Shown here: one piece after another, positions 1 to 5,305 of the stretch
Layout: each line of letters starts with the position of its first letter
How positions within the stretch are numbered: the first letter of the stretch is position 1
Assembly: GCA_050303815.1 (NCBI GenBank)
Contig: JBNLCM010000033.1
Coordinates: 1-5,319, forward strand
DNA from: Cognatazoarcus sp050303815
Lineage (GTDB): Bacteria; Pseudomonadota; Gammaproteobacteria; Burkholderiales; Rhodocyclaceae
Length of the DNA stretch: 5,319 nt
Direction: 5' to 3'
Position numbers and translations under genes: made by a program
Notes under the pieces: generated by a model
Databases searched by the model: none
What the model was told of the DNA's origin: nothing
What the model saw: the letters and a program-made list of their open reading frames with translations, nothing else

Positions 1-47
1 AGGACCATCACCCACATGTTCCAGAAACCGCTAACAAAGTCAGCCAT
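1..47 (-). CDS. ccoP: ccoP, 5' end of the diheme cytochrome c subunit of cbb3 oxidase (partial)
   Basis: Only the first 15 codons are present (MADFVSGFWNMWVMV); the gene leaves the window at its left edge. The short N-terminus, running into a Trp/Met-rich hydrophobic segment, is what is known for CcoP, the membrane-anchored diheme subunit that accepts electrons from soluble cytochrome c or the bc1 complex and passes them to CcoO. The heme c motifs lie outside the window, so the call rests on this N-terminus and on its place directly after ccoN-ccoO-ccoQ. The ATG at 47-45 overlaps the end of ccoQ by 8 nt. A good Shine-Dalgarno sequence (AAGGAAGG, 63-56) lies 8 nt upstream inside ccoQ, so translation is probably coupled to ccoQ but also has its own ribosome entry. 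Confidence 0.85.
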   Translation of the reverse strand, partial: MADFVSGFWNMWVMV

Positions 48-228
48 TTTTCTTTCCTTCCTTGCTATGCGCGACGCTGCGGTCGTGCATGTCATCATCA
101 GAGAAAGGCAGTTGCGCCGCTTCGTCGAATCCTTTCTTGGCCTTGCCGCTGTATGCCCAGGCCACGATGCCCAGGAAGCAGAGAAAGCCCAGCACGGTCA
201 GGATCGATCGGATGTCGTTTATATCCAC
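40..228 (-). CDS. ccoQ: ccoQ, small membrane subunit of cbb3 oxidase
   Basis: This 62-residue protein has one membrane helix at about residues 8-26 (SILTVLGFLCFLGIVAWAY), then a basic patch (GKAKK) and a hydrophilic acidic tail with LPFSDDD. This is the standard CcoQ/FixQ layout. In the family, CcoQ stabilises the association of CcoP with the CcoNO core and has no cofactor. The start codon is GTG (228-226). A GGGGA sequence lies about 8 nt upstream, and the residues that follow (DINDIRSILTVL) match the usual CcoQ N-terminus, which supports this start over any internal one. It begins 16 nt after the ccoO stop and overlaps ccoP by 8 nt. The weak start would suit a low or coupled rate of synthesis, which is inference. 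Confidence 0.9.
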   Translation of the reverse strand: MDINDIRSILTVLGFLCFLGIVAWAYSGKAKKGFDEAAQLPFSDDDMHDRSVAHSKEGKKNG

Positions 229-244
229 GGCGCAGTCCCCACTC

Positions 245-856
245 TCACTTGACGCTCTTCAGCGCCGTGCCGAGACCCTGGAGGTAGGCAATGACCGCGT
301 CGAGCTCGGACTTGTCCTTGAGCGCGTCGTTGGCGGACGCGATCTGCTCGTCGCTGTACGGCACGCCGACCAGGCGCAGCGCCTTCATGCGGGCCGCGAT
401 GTCGGTATCGAGCGGACGATCCAGCCACGGGAAGGCCGGCATGTTCGACTCGGGCACCACGTCGCGCGGGTTCATCAGGTGCACCCGGTGCCACTCGTCG
501 GAGTAACGGCCGCCGACCCTGTGCAGGTCCGGGCCGGTGCGCTTCGAGCCCCACTGGAAGGGATGGTCATAGACGAATTCGCCGGCCACCGAGTAGTGGC
601 CATAGCGCTCGGTTTCGGCACGGAACGGGCGAATCATCTGCGAGTGGCAGTTGTAGCAGCCCTCGCGCAGATAGACGTCGCGGCCGGCGAGTTGCAGCGC
701 GTCGTAGGGCTTCAGGCCCTCGACCGGCGTAGTCGTCGATTTCTGGAAGAACAGCGGCACGATCTCGACCAGACCGCCCACGCTGACCGTCAGCAGCGTC
801 AGCACGATCATCCAGCCGACGCTCTTCTCGATAAACTCGTGTTTGCTTTGAGCCAT
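245..856 (-). CDS. ccoO: ccoO, monoheme cytochrome c subunit of cbb3 oxidase
   Basis: This 203-residue CcoO/FixO has the usual family length. A single N-terminal membrane anchor (about residues 13-35, WMIVLTLLTVSVGGLVEIVPLFF) is followed by a periplasmic cytochrome c domain. The heme c attachment motif is C67-Y-N-C70-H71, followed by SQMIRPF. The probable distal axial ligand is M139 in the conserved ESNMPAFPWL segment. CcoO relays electrons from CcoP to the low-spin heme b of CcoN. The ATG at 856 has a strong Shine-Dalgarno (GGGAGAGA, 870-863). It starts 16 nt after ccoN, clearly in the same operon. No unusual residues were noticed. Function and identity are secure from the motif set and the gene order. 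Confidence 0.97.
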   Translation of the reverse strand: MAQSKHEFIEKSVGWMIVLTLLTVSVGGLVEIVPLFFQKSTTTPVEGLKPYDALQLAGRDVYLREGCYNCHSQMIRPFRAETERYGHYSVAGEFVYDHPFQWGSKRTGPDLHRVGGRYSDEWHRVHLMNPRDVVPESNMPAFPWLDRPLDTDIAARMKALRLVGVPYSDEQIASANDALKDKSELDAVIAYLQGLGTALKSVK

Positions 857-872
857 TTTGAATCTCTCCCGA

Positions 873-2297
873 TCAGGCGTGGGCTGCGGCCGGGGCGACC
901 ACCGGTGCGTCGTAGGCCTTCTGGCCGGATATCGTCTTCACCATGTTGTAGAACATGATGAACATGCCACCGAGGAACAGCACACCACCGAGCAGGCGGA
1001 TCGTCCAGAACGGGTAGCTCGCCTTGACCGACTCGACGAAAGAGTAGGTCAGCGTGCCGTCCGGGTTCGTCGCACGCCACATCAGGCCTTGCATCACACC
1101 GGCAATCCACATCGAGGCGATGTACAGCACGACGCCGATCGTGGCGATCCAGAAGTGGGTCGTGATCAGCTTGGTCGAGTACATCTCGGTCTTGCCGTAC
1201 ATGCGCGGGATCAGGTAGTAAATCGAACCGATCGACACCATCGCGACCCAGCCGAGCGCGCCGGAATGCACGTGGCCGACGGTCCAGTCGGTGTAGTGCG
1301 ACAGCGCATTGACCGTCTTCACCGACATCATCGGGCCCTCGAAGGTCGACATGCCGTAGAAGGACAGCGAGGTGATCAGGAACTTCAGGATCGGGTCGGT
1401 GCGCAGTTTGTGCCAGGCGCCGGAGACGGTCATGATGCCGTTGATCATGCCGCCCCAGGACGGTGCCAGCAGGATCAGCGAGAACAGCATGCCGACCGAC
1501 TGGGTCCAGTCGGGCAGCGCGGTGTAGTGCAGGTGGTGCGGGCCGGCCCACATGTAGGTGAAGATCAGCGCCCAGAAGTGCACCACCGACAGGCGATAGG
1601 AGTAGACCGGACGTTCGGCCTGCTTCGGCACGAAGTAGTACATCATGCCGAGGAAGCCGGCGGTCAGGAAGAAGCCGACCGCATTGTGGCCGTACCACCA
1701 CTGGATCATCGCGTCCTGCACGCCGGCATAGGCCGAGTAGGACTTGGTCAGCGTGACCGGGATCTCCGCGCTATTGACGATGTGCAGCAAGGCCACCGTC
1801 AGGATGAAGGCGCCGAAGAACCAGTTGGCCACGTAGATGTGGGACGTCCGCCGTTTCGCAACGGTACCGAAGAAGACGATCGCGTACGACACCCACACCA
1901 CCGCGATCAACAGATCGATCGGCCACTCAAGCTCGGCGTACTCCTTGCCGGTGGTGATGCCCAGCGGCAGCGTCAACGCCGCCAGCACGATGATCAGCTG
2001 CCAGCCCCAGAACGTGAATTGCGCCAGAGCGGGCGCGAACAGGGTCGTGTGGTTGGTACGCTGCACCACGTAATAGGACGTGGCAAACAGCGCACAGCCG
2101 CCGAAAGCGAAGATCACAGCGTTGGTATGCAGCGGGCGCAGTCTGCCAAAGTGGAACCATTCGGCAAAGTTCAGTTCGGGCCACACGAGCTGTGCCGCGA
2201 CGATCACGCCGACCAGCATGCCCACAATGCCCCACACCACCGTCATGATGGCGAACTGGCGCACGACTTTATAGTTGTAAGTCGCTTGCGATTGCAT
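873..2297 (-). CDS. ccoN: ccoN, catalytic subunit I of cbb3-type cytochrome c oxidase
   Basis: This 474-residue heme-copper oxidase subunit I of the C family is a polytopic inner-membrane protein that reduces O2 to water and pumps protons. Visible ligands, counted from the ATG at 2297, are H57 (RPLHTNA) and H344 for low-spin heme b, H342 for heme b3 (both in GHVHSGALGW), and H204 (WWYGHN), H254 and H255 (AGPHHLHY) for CuB. Y248 (TYMWAGPHH) is the position of the family's His-crosslinked tyrosine, and E320 in TFEGP is also conserved. A GTG at 2306 would add three residues, but it lies inside the Shine-Dalgarno GAGGTGA (2309-2303), which sits 5 nt before the ATG, so the ATG is preferred. It is the first gene after the FNR-type promoter and is followed at 16 nt by ccoO. 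The C-terminus is a short Ala/Pro-rich tail. Confidence 0.98.
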   Translation of the reverse strand: MQSQATYNYKVVRQFAIMTVVWGIVGMLVGVIVAAQLVWPELNFAEWFHFGRLRPLHTNAVIFAFGGCALFATSYYVVQRTNHTTLFAPALAQFTFWGWQLIIVLAALTLPLGITTGKEYAELEWPIDLLIAVVWVSYAIVFFGTVAKRRTSHIYVANWFFGAFILTVALLHIVNSAEIPVTLTKSYSAYAGVQDAMIQWWYGHNAVGFFLTAGFLGMMYYFVPKQAERPVYSYRLSVVHFWALIFTYMWAGPHHLHYTALPDWTQSVGMLFSLILLAPSWGGMINGIMTVSGAWHKLRTDPILKFLITSLSFYGMSTFEGPMMSVKTVNALSHYTDWTVGHVHSGALGWVAMVSIGSIYYLIPRMYGKTEMYSTKLITTHFWIATIGVVLYIASMWIAGVMQGLMWRATNPDGTLTYSFVESVKASYPFWTIRLLGGVLFLGGMFIMFYNMVKTISGQKAYDAPVVAPAAAHA

Positions 2298-2302
2298 GAG
2301 AG

Positions 2303-2309
2303 TCACCTC
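2303..2309 (-). promoter_or_regulatory. Ribosome binding site that decides the ccoN start
   Basis: On the minus strand the sequence GAGGTGA lies 5 nt before the ATG at 2297 and contains the competing GTG (2306-2304). The GTG itself has no Shine-Dalgarno upstream, so the ATG is the likely start. The mRNA can also form a small 5-bp hairpin (AUGAG 2311-2307 with CUCAU 2300-2296) that ties up part of the Shine-Dalgarno and the AU of the start codon; this is weak and may not be functional. Confidence 0.7.
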
Positions 2310-2370
2310 ATTGGATTAGAAAACTCACCTGCCGTGCCCATGGCGTTGATGCACGACCCTGATACTGAAA

Positions 2371-2395
2371 GTCCCGAGGAGAATACTCTCGGGAC
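2371..2395. repeat. 8-bp inverted repeat around the ccoN -10 element, possible operator
   Basis: The arms GTCCCGAG (2371-2378) and CTCGGGAC (2388-2395) are perfect inverted repeats separated by 9 bp. The dyad spans about -23 to +2 of the predicted ccoN promoter, with the TATTCT hexamer inside the spacer. A protein bound there would block RNA polymerase, so a repressor site is the natural guess. No known regulator motif was recognised. It is not followed by a T-run, and a terminator is unlikely because the predicted start lies at its edge. Confidence 0.55.
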
Positions 2396-2420
2396 CGAAC
2401 CATTAGTTGACGCAGATCAA
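2379..2420 (-). promoter_or_regulatory. FNR/Anr-dependent promoter of ccoNOQP
   Basis: The FNR-type box at 2407-2420 reads TTGATCTGCGTCAA on the minus strand, one base off the FNR/Anr consensus TTGAT-N4-ATCAA. The hexamer TATTCT (2385-2380, 4 of 6 matches to TATAAT) lies 21 nt downstream. With the box centred at -41.5, transcription would start at the A at 2372, which fits a class II FNR-activated promoter and leaves a 75-nt leader before ccoN. No good -35 hexamer is apparent, as expected when FNR replaces it. Control of ccoN by FNR or Anr under low oxygen is well established in proteobacteria. The start site is inferred, not measured. Confidence 0.85.
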
Positions 2421-2485
2421 CATTGTATTGCACCGCAAGAAGACCCGTAAACCCATGATTTGAGTGCAACGAAATGAGACGAGGC

Positions 2486-2514
2486 AAAAAAAAAGGGTGC
2501 GCTTACACGCACCC
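2486..2514 (-). terminator. Intrinsic terminator between ccoS and ccoN
   Basis: On the minus strand a 7-bp GC-rich stem (GGGTGCG 2514-2508 pairing with CGCACCC 2501-2495, 6-nt loop) is followed at once by nine T (2494-2486). On the plus strand the hairpin is not followed by T, so it works only leftward. It would end transcripts from ccoI-ccoS and from the distal FNR-type promoter about 110 nt before the ccoN start site, so ccoNOQP would depend mainly on its own promoter. Confidence 0.88.
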
Positions 2515-2588
2515 CCAACCCCAACAGAGAGACAAAAATTCCTACAGTCCGCAGCACGACGGCTTTGCCGCCCCGCCCGACTTGGACT
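2486..2588 (-). ncRNA. Candidate FNR-induced small RNA of about 103 nt
   Basis: Directly visible are an FNR-type box plus -10 hexamer upstream (2636-2596), a predicted A start at 2588, no convincing reading frame, and a strong intrinsic terminator ending at 2486. The 5' end of the predicted RNA can close a stem between CAGUCC (2589-2584, including the base just before the predicted start) and GGACUG (2550-2545), with an inner CGGC-AAA-GCCG hairpin (2570-2560). A stretch likely to be unpaired follows, U-rich then C/U-rich (AAUUUUUGUCUCUCUGUU, 2540-2523), then a G-rich run and the terminator. A U-rich and C/U-rich loop with a poly-U tail is typical of Hfq-dependent sRNAs that pair with ribosome binding sites. 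The layout resembles oxygen-controlled sRNAs such as FnrS in enterobacteria or PhrS in Pseudomonas, but no sequence relation to them is claimed. The alternative is that it is only the untranslated trailer of the ccoIS transcript. Confidence 0.55.
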
Positions 2589-2595
2589 GGAATCG

Positions 2596-2636
2596 ATTAT
2601 CCAGCTCTGCACGGATCACCTCTTGACCTATGTCAA
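2596..2636 (-). promoter_or_regulatory. Second FNR-type promoter, just downstream of ccoS
   Basis: The minus strand has TTGACATAGGTCAA (2636-2623), a fully symmetric FNR-type dyad (TTGAC-N4-GTCAA), starting 5 bp after the ccoS stop. The hexamer GATAAT (2601-2596, 5 of 6 matches to TATAAT) lies 21 nt downstream, the same spacing as at the ccoN promoter. A box centred at -41.5 puts the start at the A at 2588. The two half-sites each differ from TTGAT by a T-to-C change at the fifth base, which could lower affinity. It points toward the terminator at 2514-2486 and not into any gene, so the product would be a short RNA. Confidence 0.7.
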
Positions 2637-2641
2637 AAACC

Positions 2642-2848
2642 CTACACTTCCCGCTCCGACTCGCCCTCTTCCCGTGCCTCCTCTGCTTCATCCGGCGCGG
2701 GTTTCGGCCGATCGTCGTCCATGACGACGCGGTAAGCCGGACCTTCCAGGTCCTCGAACTGGCCGCTTCTGACCGACCACCAGAAGACGATGCCGATGAT
2801 GAAGACCAGCACGACGGACAGCGGGATCAGCAGGTAGAGGGATTCCAT
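2642..2848 (-). CDS. ccoS: ccoS, cbb3 oxidase assembly protein
   Basis: This 68-residue membrane protein has one helix (about residues 4-24, LYLLIPLSVVLVFIIGIVFWW) followed by the family signature FWWSVRSGQFEDLEGPAYRVVMDDD. CcoS is required for active cbb3 oxidase; work in Rhodobacter links it to cofactor insertion into CcoN. The tail after the DDD is long and highly charged (rich in E, with several R), which lengthens it beyond the shortest family members; such tails vary and it is probably not functional in itself. The ATG at 2848 is 4 nt after the ccoI stop, so the two are co-transcribed and probably translationally coupled. The stop at 2642 is 5 bp from an FNR-type box and about 130 nt upstream of an intrinsic terminator. 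Confidence 0.95.
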   Translation of the reverse strand: MESLYLLIPLSVVLVFIIGIVFWWSVRSGQFEDLEGPAYRVVMDDDRPKPAPDEAEEAREEGESEREV

Positions 2849-2852
2849 GGGC

Positions 2853-5285
2853 TCATCGGCAGCGCTGGATGCGCAGGGCGTTGAGAATCACGACCAGTGA
2901 ACTTGCCGACATGCCGATGCCGGCCATCCACGGCGTGACCCAGCCGGCCATCGCGGCCGGCATTGCAAGCAGATTATAGGCCAGCGCCCAGGCGAGATTC
3001 TGTCGAACCACTTGTACGCACTTGCGCGCCACCGCCTGGCCGGACAGCAGCGGCGCGAAGCGGCCGCCGAGCAGCACCACGTCGGCTTGGTTGCGCGCCA
3101 ACTCGGTGCCCTCGCCCATCGCGATCGACACATCGGCCTTGGCCAGCACCGGCCCGTCGTTGATGCCGTCGCCGACCATCGCCACCCGCTCGCCCTCCGC
3201 TTGCATGTGTTCGACGAAAGCGAACTTGCCTTCAGGCAGCAGATCTCCATGGGCATCGTCGATACCCAGCCTGTGCCCGACCTCGGCCGCCACCGCCTGC
3301 GCATCGCCACTCAGGATGCTCGAGCCGATGCCCTGCCGCGACAACTCGTCGATCAGCGTGCGTGCATCGCCGCGCAGTTCGTCCGACAAGACGACCAGCG
3401 CCAGCAGGCCTTGCGACGAAGCGAGGAAAAGCGTGGTGCGCGGCAGATGGCGCCGCGCCTCCTCGCCCAAGTCGGTACCGGTGCACAGCGGCGCGACAAA
3501 CTCGGCACGACCGAATCGGTACTCGTCGCGGCCGGCCCGCCCCGACACGCCTTCACCGACGTGGACCTGCAGCGCTTCGATCGCGGCGGGAGCTTCCGGC
3601 CAGCCCGTCGACCGCAGCGCCTCGGCGATGCGATGTTCCGAGGCCTGTTCGAGCCCCTTGATCAGCGCGCGCACCCGCTGCAGATCCTCTTCGCCATGCA
3701 GCTCGACCGCCTCGACCCGCATCCGGCCGCTGGTCAGCGTGCCGGTCTTGTCGAAGACGAAGCGGCTTGCCTGGGCCAGCGACTCGATCGCGTTGCCGCG
3801 CGTGACCAGCACGCCGCGCCGCGCCATCGTCGAGGTCGCGACGGTGAGGGCGACCGGCGTCGCCAGCGACAAGGCGCAGGGACAACTGACGACCAGGACC
3901 GAGACGCAGATCCACAATGCGCGCTGCGGATCGTGCAGCCACCAGTAGGCAGCGGCCAGCGCCGCCATCGTGATCACCAGCGCGACGAACCGACCGGCAT
4001 AGCGATCCGCCAGCCGGGCCACCCGCGGCCGCTCATTGTGGGCCCGCGCCATCAGGCGCCGGATCCCGGCCAGGCGTGTCGAATCGCCTACACCGGTCAA
4101 TTCGACGACCAGCGGCGCAGTGCCATTGACCGCGCCACCGATGACCTCGTCGCCGGGCTGCTTTCGCACCATCGCGCTCTCGCCGGTCAGCAGCGACTCG
4201 TCCGCCGAACTCTGCCCGTCCAGGACGCGGCCGTCCGCCGGAATCACTTCGCCGGGCTTGACCCGCACCACGTCGCCGACCGCCAGGCGCGAGACGTCGA
4301 CCCGCTCCCCTTCGGCCTCGGGCCAGGCCGGCAGGCGCTCGGCCACCGCCGGCAGGATCTTGCCGAGCTCTTCCGCTCCGCGCGCCGCCTTCTGCCGCGC
4401 CAGCATCTCCAGGAAGCGGCCGCACAGCAGGAAGAAGACGAACATCGCCACCGAGTCGAAGTACACCTCGCCCCGGCCGCTCGCCACCGACCACAGGCTG
4501 GCCAGGAATGCCCCCCCTACGCCGAGCGACACCGGCACGTCCATGCCGAGCCGGCCGCGCGCCAGGTCCCGCCAGGCCTGGCGGAAGAACGGCGCGGCAG
4601 AATAGAAGACGACCGGCAGGGTCAGCACCATGCTCGCCCAGCGCAGCAGCGCCGACATGTCGGCCGACATGTCGCCCGCGCCCGCCACGTATTCGGGCAA
4701 CGCGTACATCATGACCTGGATCGTGCCGAAGCCCGCCACGAACAGGCGCCACAGAGCCGACCGGCGCTCCTTGCCGGCCAGCGCTTCCTCGCGCTTCGGG
4801 TCGTACGGATAGGCGCGGTAGCCGATCGCCTGGATCGCGGCCAGGATGTCAGACAGGCGCGCCTGCCGCTCGTCCCAGCGGACTCGCGCGCGACGCGTCG
4901 CATAGTTGATGTGCACCGCCAGCACGCCGGGTTGCCCGGCCACGTGCTGTTCGTTCAGCCACACGCAGGCCGCGCAGGCGATGCCCTCCAGCAGCAGCGT
5001 CGCCTCCCTCTGGTGGGCTTCGGGCTCGGTGACGAAACTGGCCTGAAAGTCCGGGCTGTCGAACAGGCCCAGATCGATCAGCTCCTCCGGCAGCGCCTCG
5101 CACCGCGACTCGGGCATCGAGTCGCGGTGGCGGTAGTAGTCGGCCAGGCCGCCGTCTACGATCGAGCGGGCGACGGCTCCGCAGCCCACGCAACACATCT
5201 GTCGCGGTTCGCCGAGGATCGGCACCTCGATGTGCACGCCTTCGGGCACGGGAAGGCCGCAGTGATAGCAGGATTGATCGCTCAC
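2853..5285 (-). CDS. ccoI: ccoI, Cu(I)-exporting P1B-type ATPase for cbb3 oxidase assembly
   Basis: This 810-residue inner-membrane copper ATPase (CcoI/FixI/CtpA type) drives Cu(I) across the membrane for the CuB centre of CcoN. Its N-terminal Cys-rich metal-binding domain has C6xxC9 and C31-C32-xx-C35. A heavy-metal-associated domain follows with GIACAAC (C104, C107). Other visible motifs are TGE (367-369) in the actuator, CPC (468-470) in the transport helix, DKTGT with phosphorylated D512, and GDGIND (705-710). YN (770-771) and MxxSS (792-796) in the last two helices are the copper-type signature. The nucleotide-domain motif usually SEHP reads SEHR here (H551-R552). The start is GTG (5285-5283) with only a weak Shine-Dalgarno. 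The frame stays open to the window edge, but the C6xxC9 position fits this start. The GTGA overlaps a TGA in another frame that may end an upstream gene. ccoS follows at 4 nt. Confidence 0.95.
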   Translation of the reverse strand: MSDQSCYHCGLPVPEGVHIEVPILGEPRQMCCVGCGAVARSIVDGGLADYYRHRDSMPESRCEALPEELIDLGLFDSPDFQASFVTEPEAHQREATLLLEGIACAACVWLNEQHVAGQPGVLAVHINYATRRARVRWDERQARLSDILAAIQAIGYRAYPYDPKREEALAGKERRSALWRLFVAGFGTIQVMMYALPEYVAGAGDMSADMSALLRWASMVLTLPVVFYSAAPFFRQAWRDLARGRLGMDVPVSLGVGGAFLASLWSVASGRGEVYFDSVAMFVFFLLCGRFLEMLARQKAARGAEELGKILPAVAERLPAWPEAEGERVDVSRLAVGDVVRVKPGEVIPADGRVLDGQSSADESLLTGESAMVRKQPGDEVIGGAVNGTAPLVVELTGVGDSTRLAGIRRLMARAHNERPRVARLADRYAGRFVALVITMAALAAAYWWLHDPQRALWICVSVLVVSCPCALSLATPVALTVATSTMARRGVLVTRGNAIESLAQASRFVFDKTGTLTSGRMRVEAVELHGEEDLQRVRALIKGLEQASEHRIAEALRSTGWPEAPAAIEALQVHVGEGVSGRAGRDEYRFGRAEFVAPLCTGTDLGEEARRHLPRTTLFLASSQGLLALVVLSDELRGDARTLIDELSRQGIGSSILSGDAQAVAAEVGHRLGIDDAHGDLLPEGKFAFVEHMQAEGERVAMVGDGINDGPVLAKADVSIAMGEGTELARNQADVVLLGGRFAPLLSGQAVARKCVQVVRQNLAWALAYNLLAMPAAMAGWVTPWMAGIGMSASSLVVILNALRIQRCR
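4653..4674. repeat. 22-bp perfect palindrome made of a tandem 10-bp unit, inside ccoI
   Basis: Two copies of the self-complementary CGACATGTCG (4653-4662 and 4665-4674) are separated by GC, so the whole 22 bp is both a 12-bp-period tandem repeat and a perfect palindrome. In the protein it encodes the repeated DMSADMSA in the loop between the first two membrane helices of CcoI. The simplest origin is a 12-bp in-frame duplication. Confidence 0.8.
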
Positions 5286-5289
5286 CAGA

Positions 5290-5305
5290 CGTCCGGCGCC
5301 GGACG
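5290..5305. repeat. 16-bp perfect palindrome just upstream of the ccoI start
   Basis: CGTCCGGCGCCGGACG is fully self-complementary and ends 4 bp before the GTG of ccoI. As RNA it could fold as a 6-bp stem with a GCGC loop covering the region where the ribosome would bind; as DNA it could be a protein site. High GC content makes such palindromes easier to find by chance. Confidence 0.5.

Noticed and set aside
62..958. 298-codon plus-strand frame opposite ccoQ and ccoO
   Set aside because: It is the antisense shadow of two well-identified genes, has no domain resemblance and is rich in R, H and A.
808..1701. 297-codon minus-strand frame in another phase of ccoN
   Set aside because: It is an out-of-phase reading of ccoN rich in R, D and H; the ccoN frame is certain.
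2298..2372. Riboswitch in the ccoN leader
   Set aside because: At about 75 nt, the leader shows no recognisable metabolite-binding fold and no terminator alternative.
858..2450. 530-codon open frame on the plus strand opposite ccoN
   Set aside because: It is antisense to ccoN, whose metal ligands are all intact. The predicted protein is a low-complexity H/R/D/Q-rich sequence typical of the shadow of a GC-rich gene.
2495..2514. Hairpin as a plus-strand terminator
   Set aside because: On the plus strand the stem is preceded by A and followed by CCAACC with no T-run, so it can only act leftward.
2403..2612. 69-codon minus-strand frame across the ccoS-ccoN gap
   Set aside because: It starts at GTG with no ribosome site of note, runs through the terminator and the FNR-type box, and encodes no recognisable protein. 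The regulatory reading explains the region better.
2464..2884. Plus-strand frames of 84-86 codons in the gap and over ccoS
   Set aside because: They overlap the antisense of ccoS and the terminator, lack a plausible promoter and ribosome site, and have unrecognisable products.
3022..3948. 308-codon plus-strand frame and several shorter ones opposite ccoI
   Set aside because: They are shadows of ccoI with S/P/A/R-rich translations; every ATPase motif is intact in the minus-strand frame.
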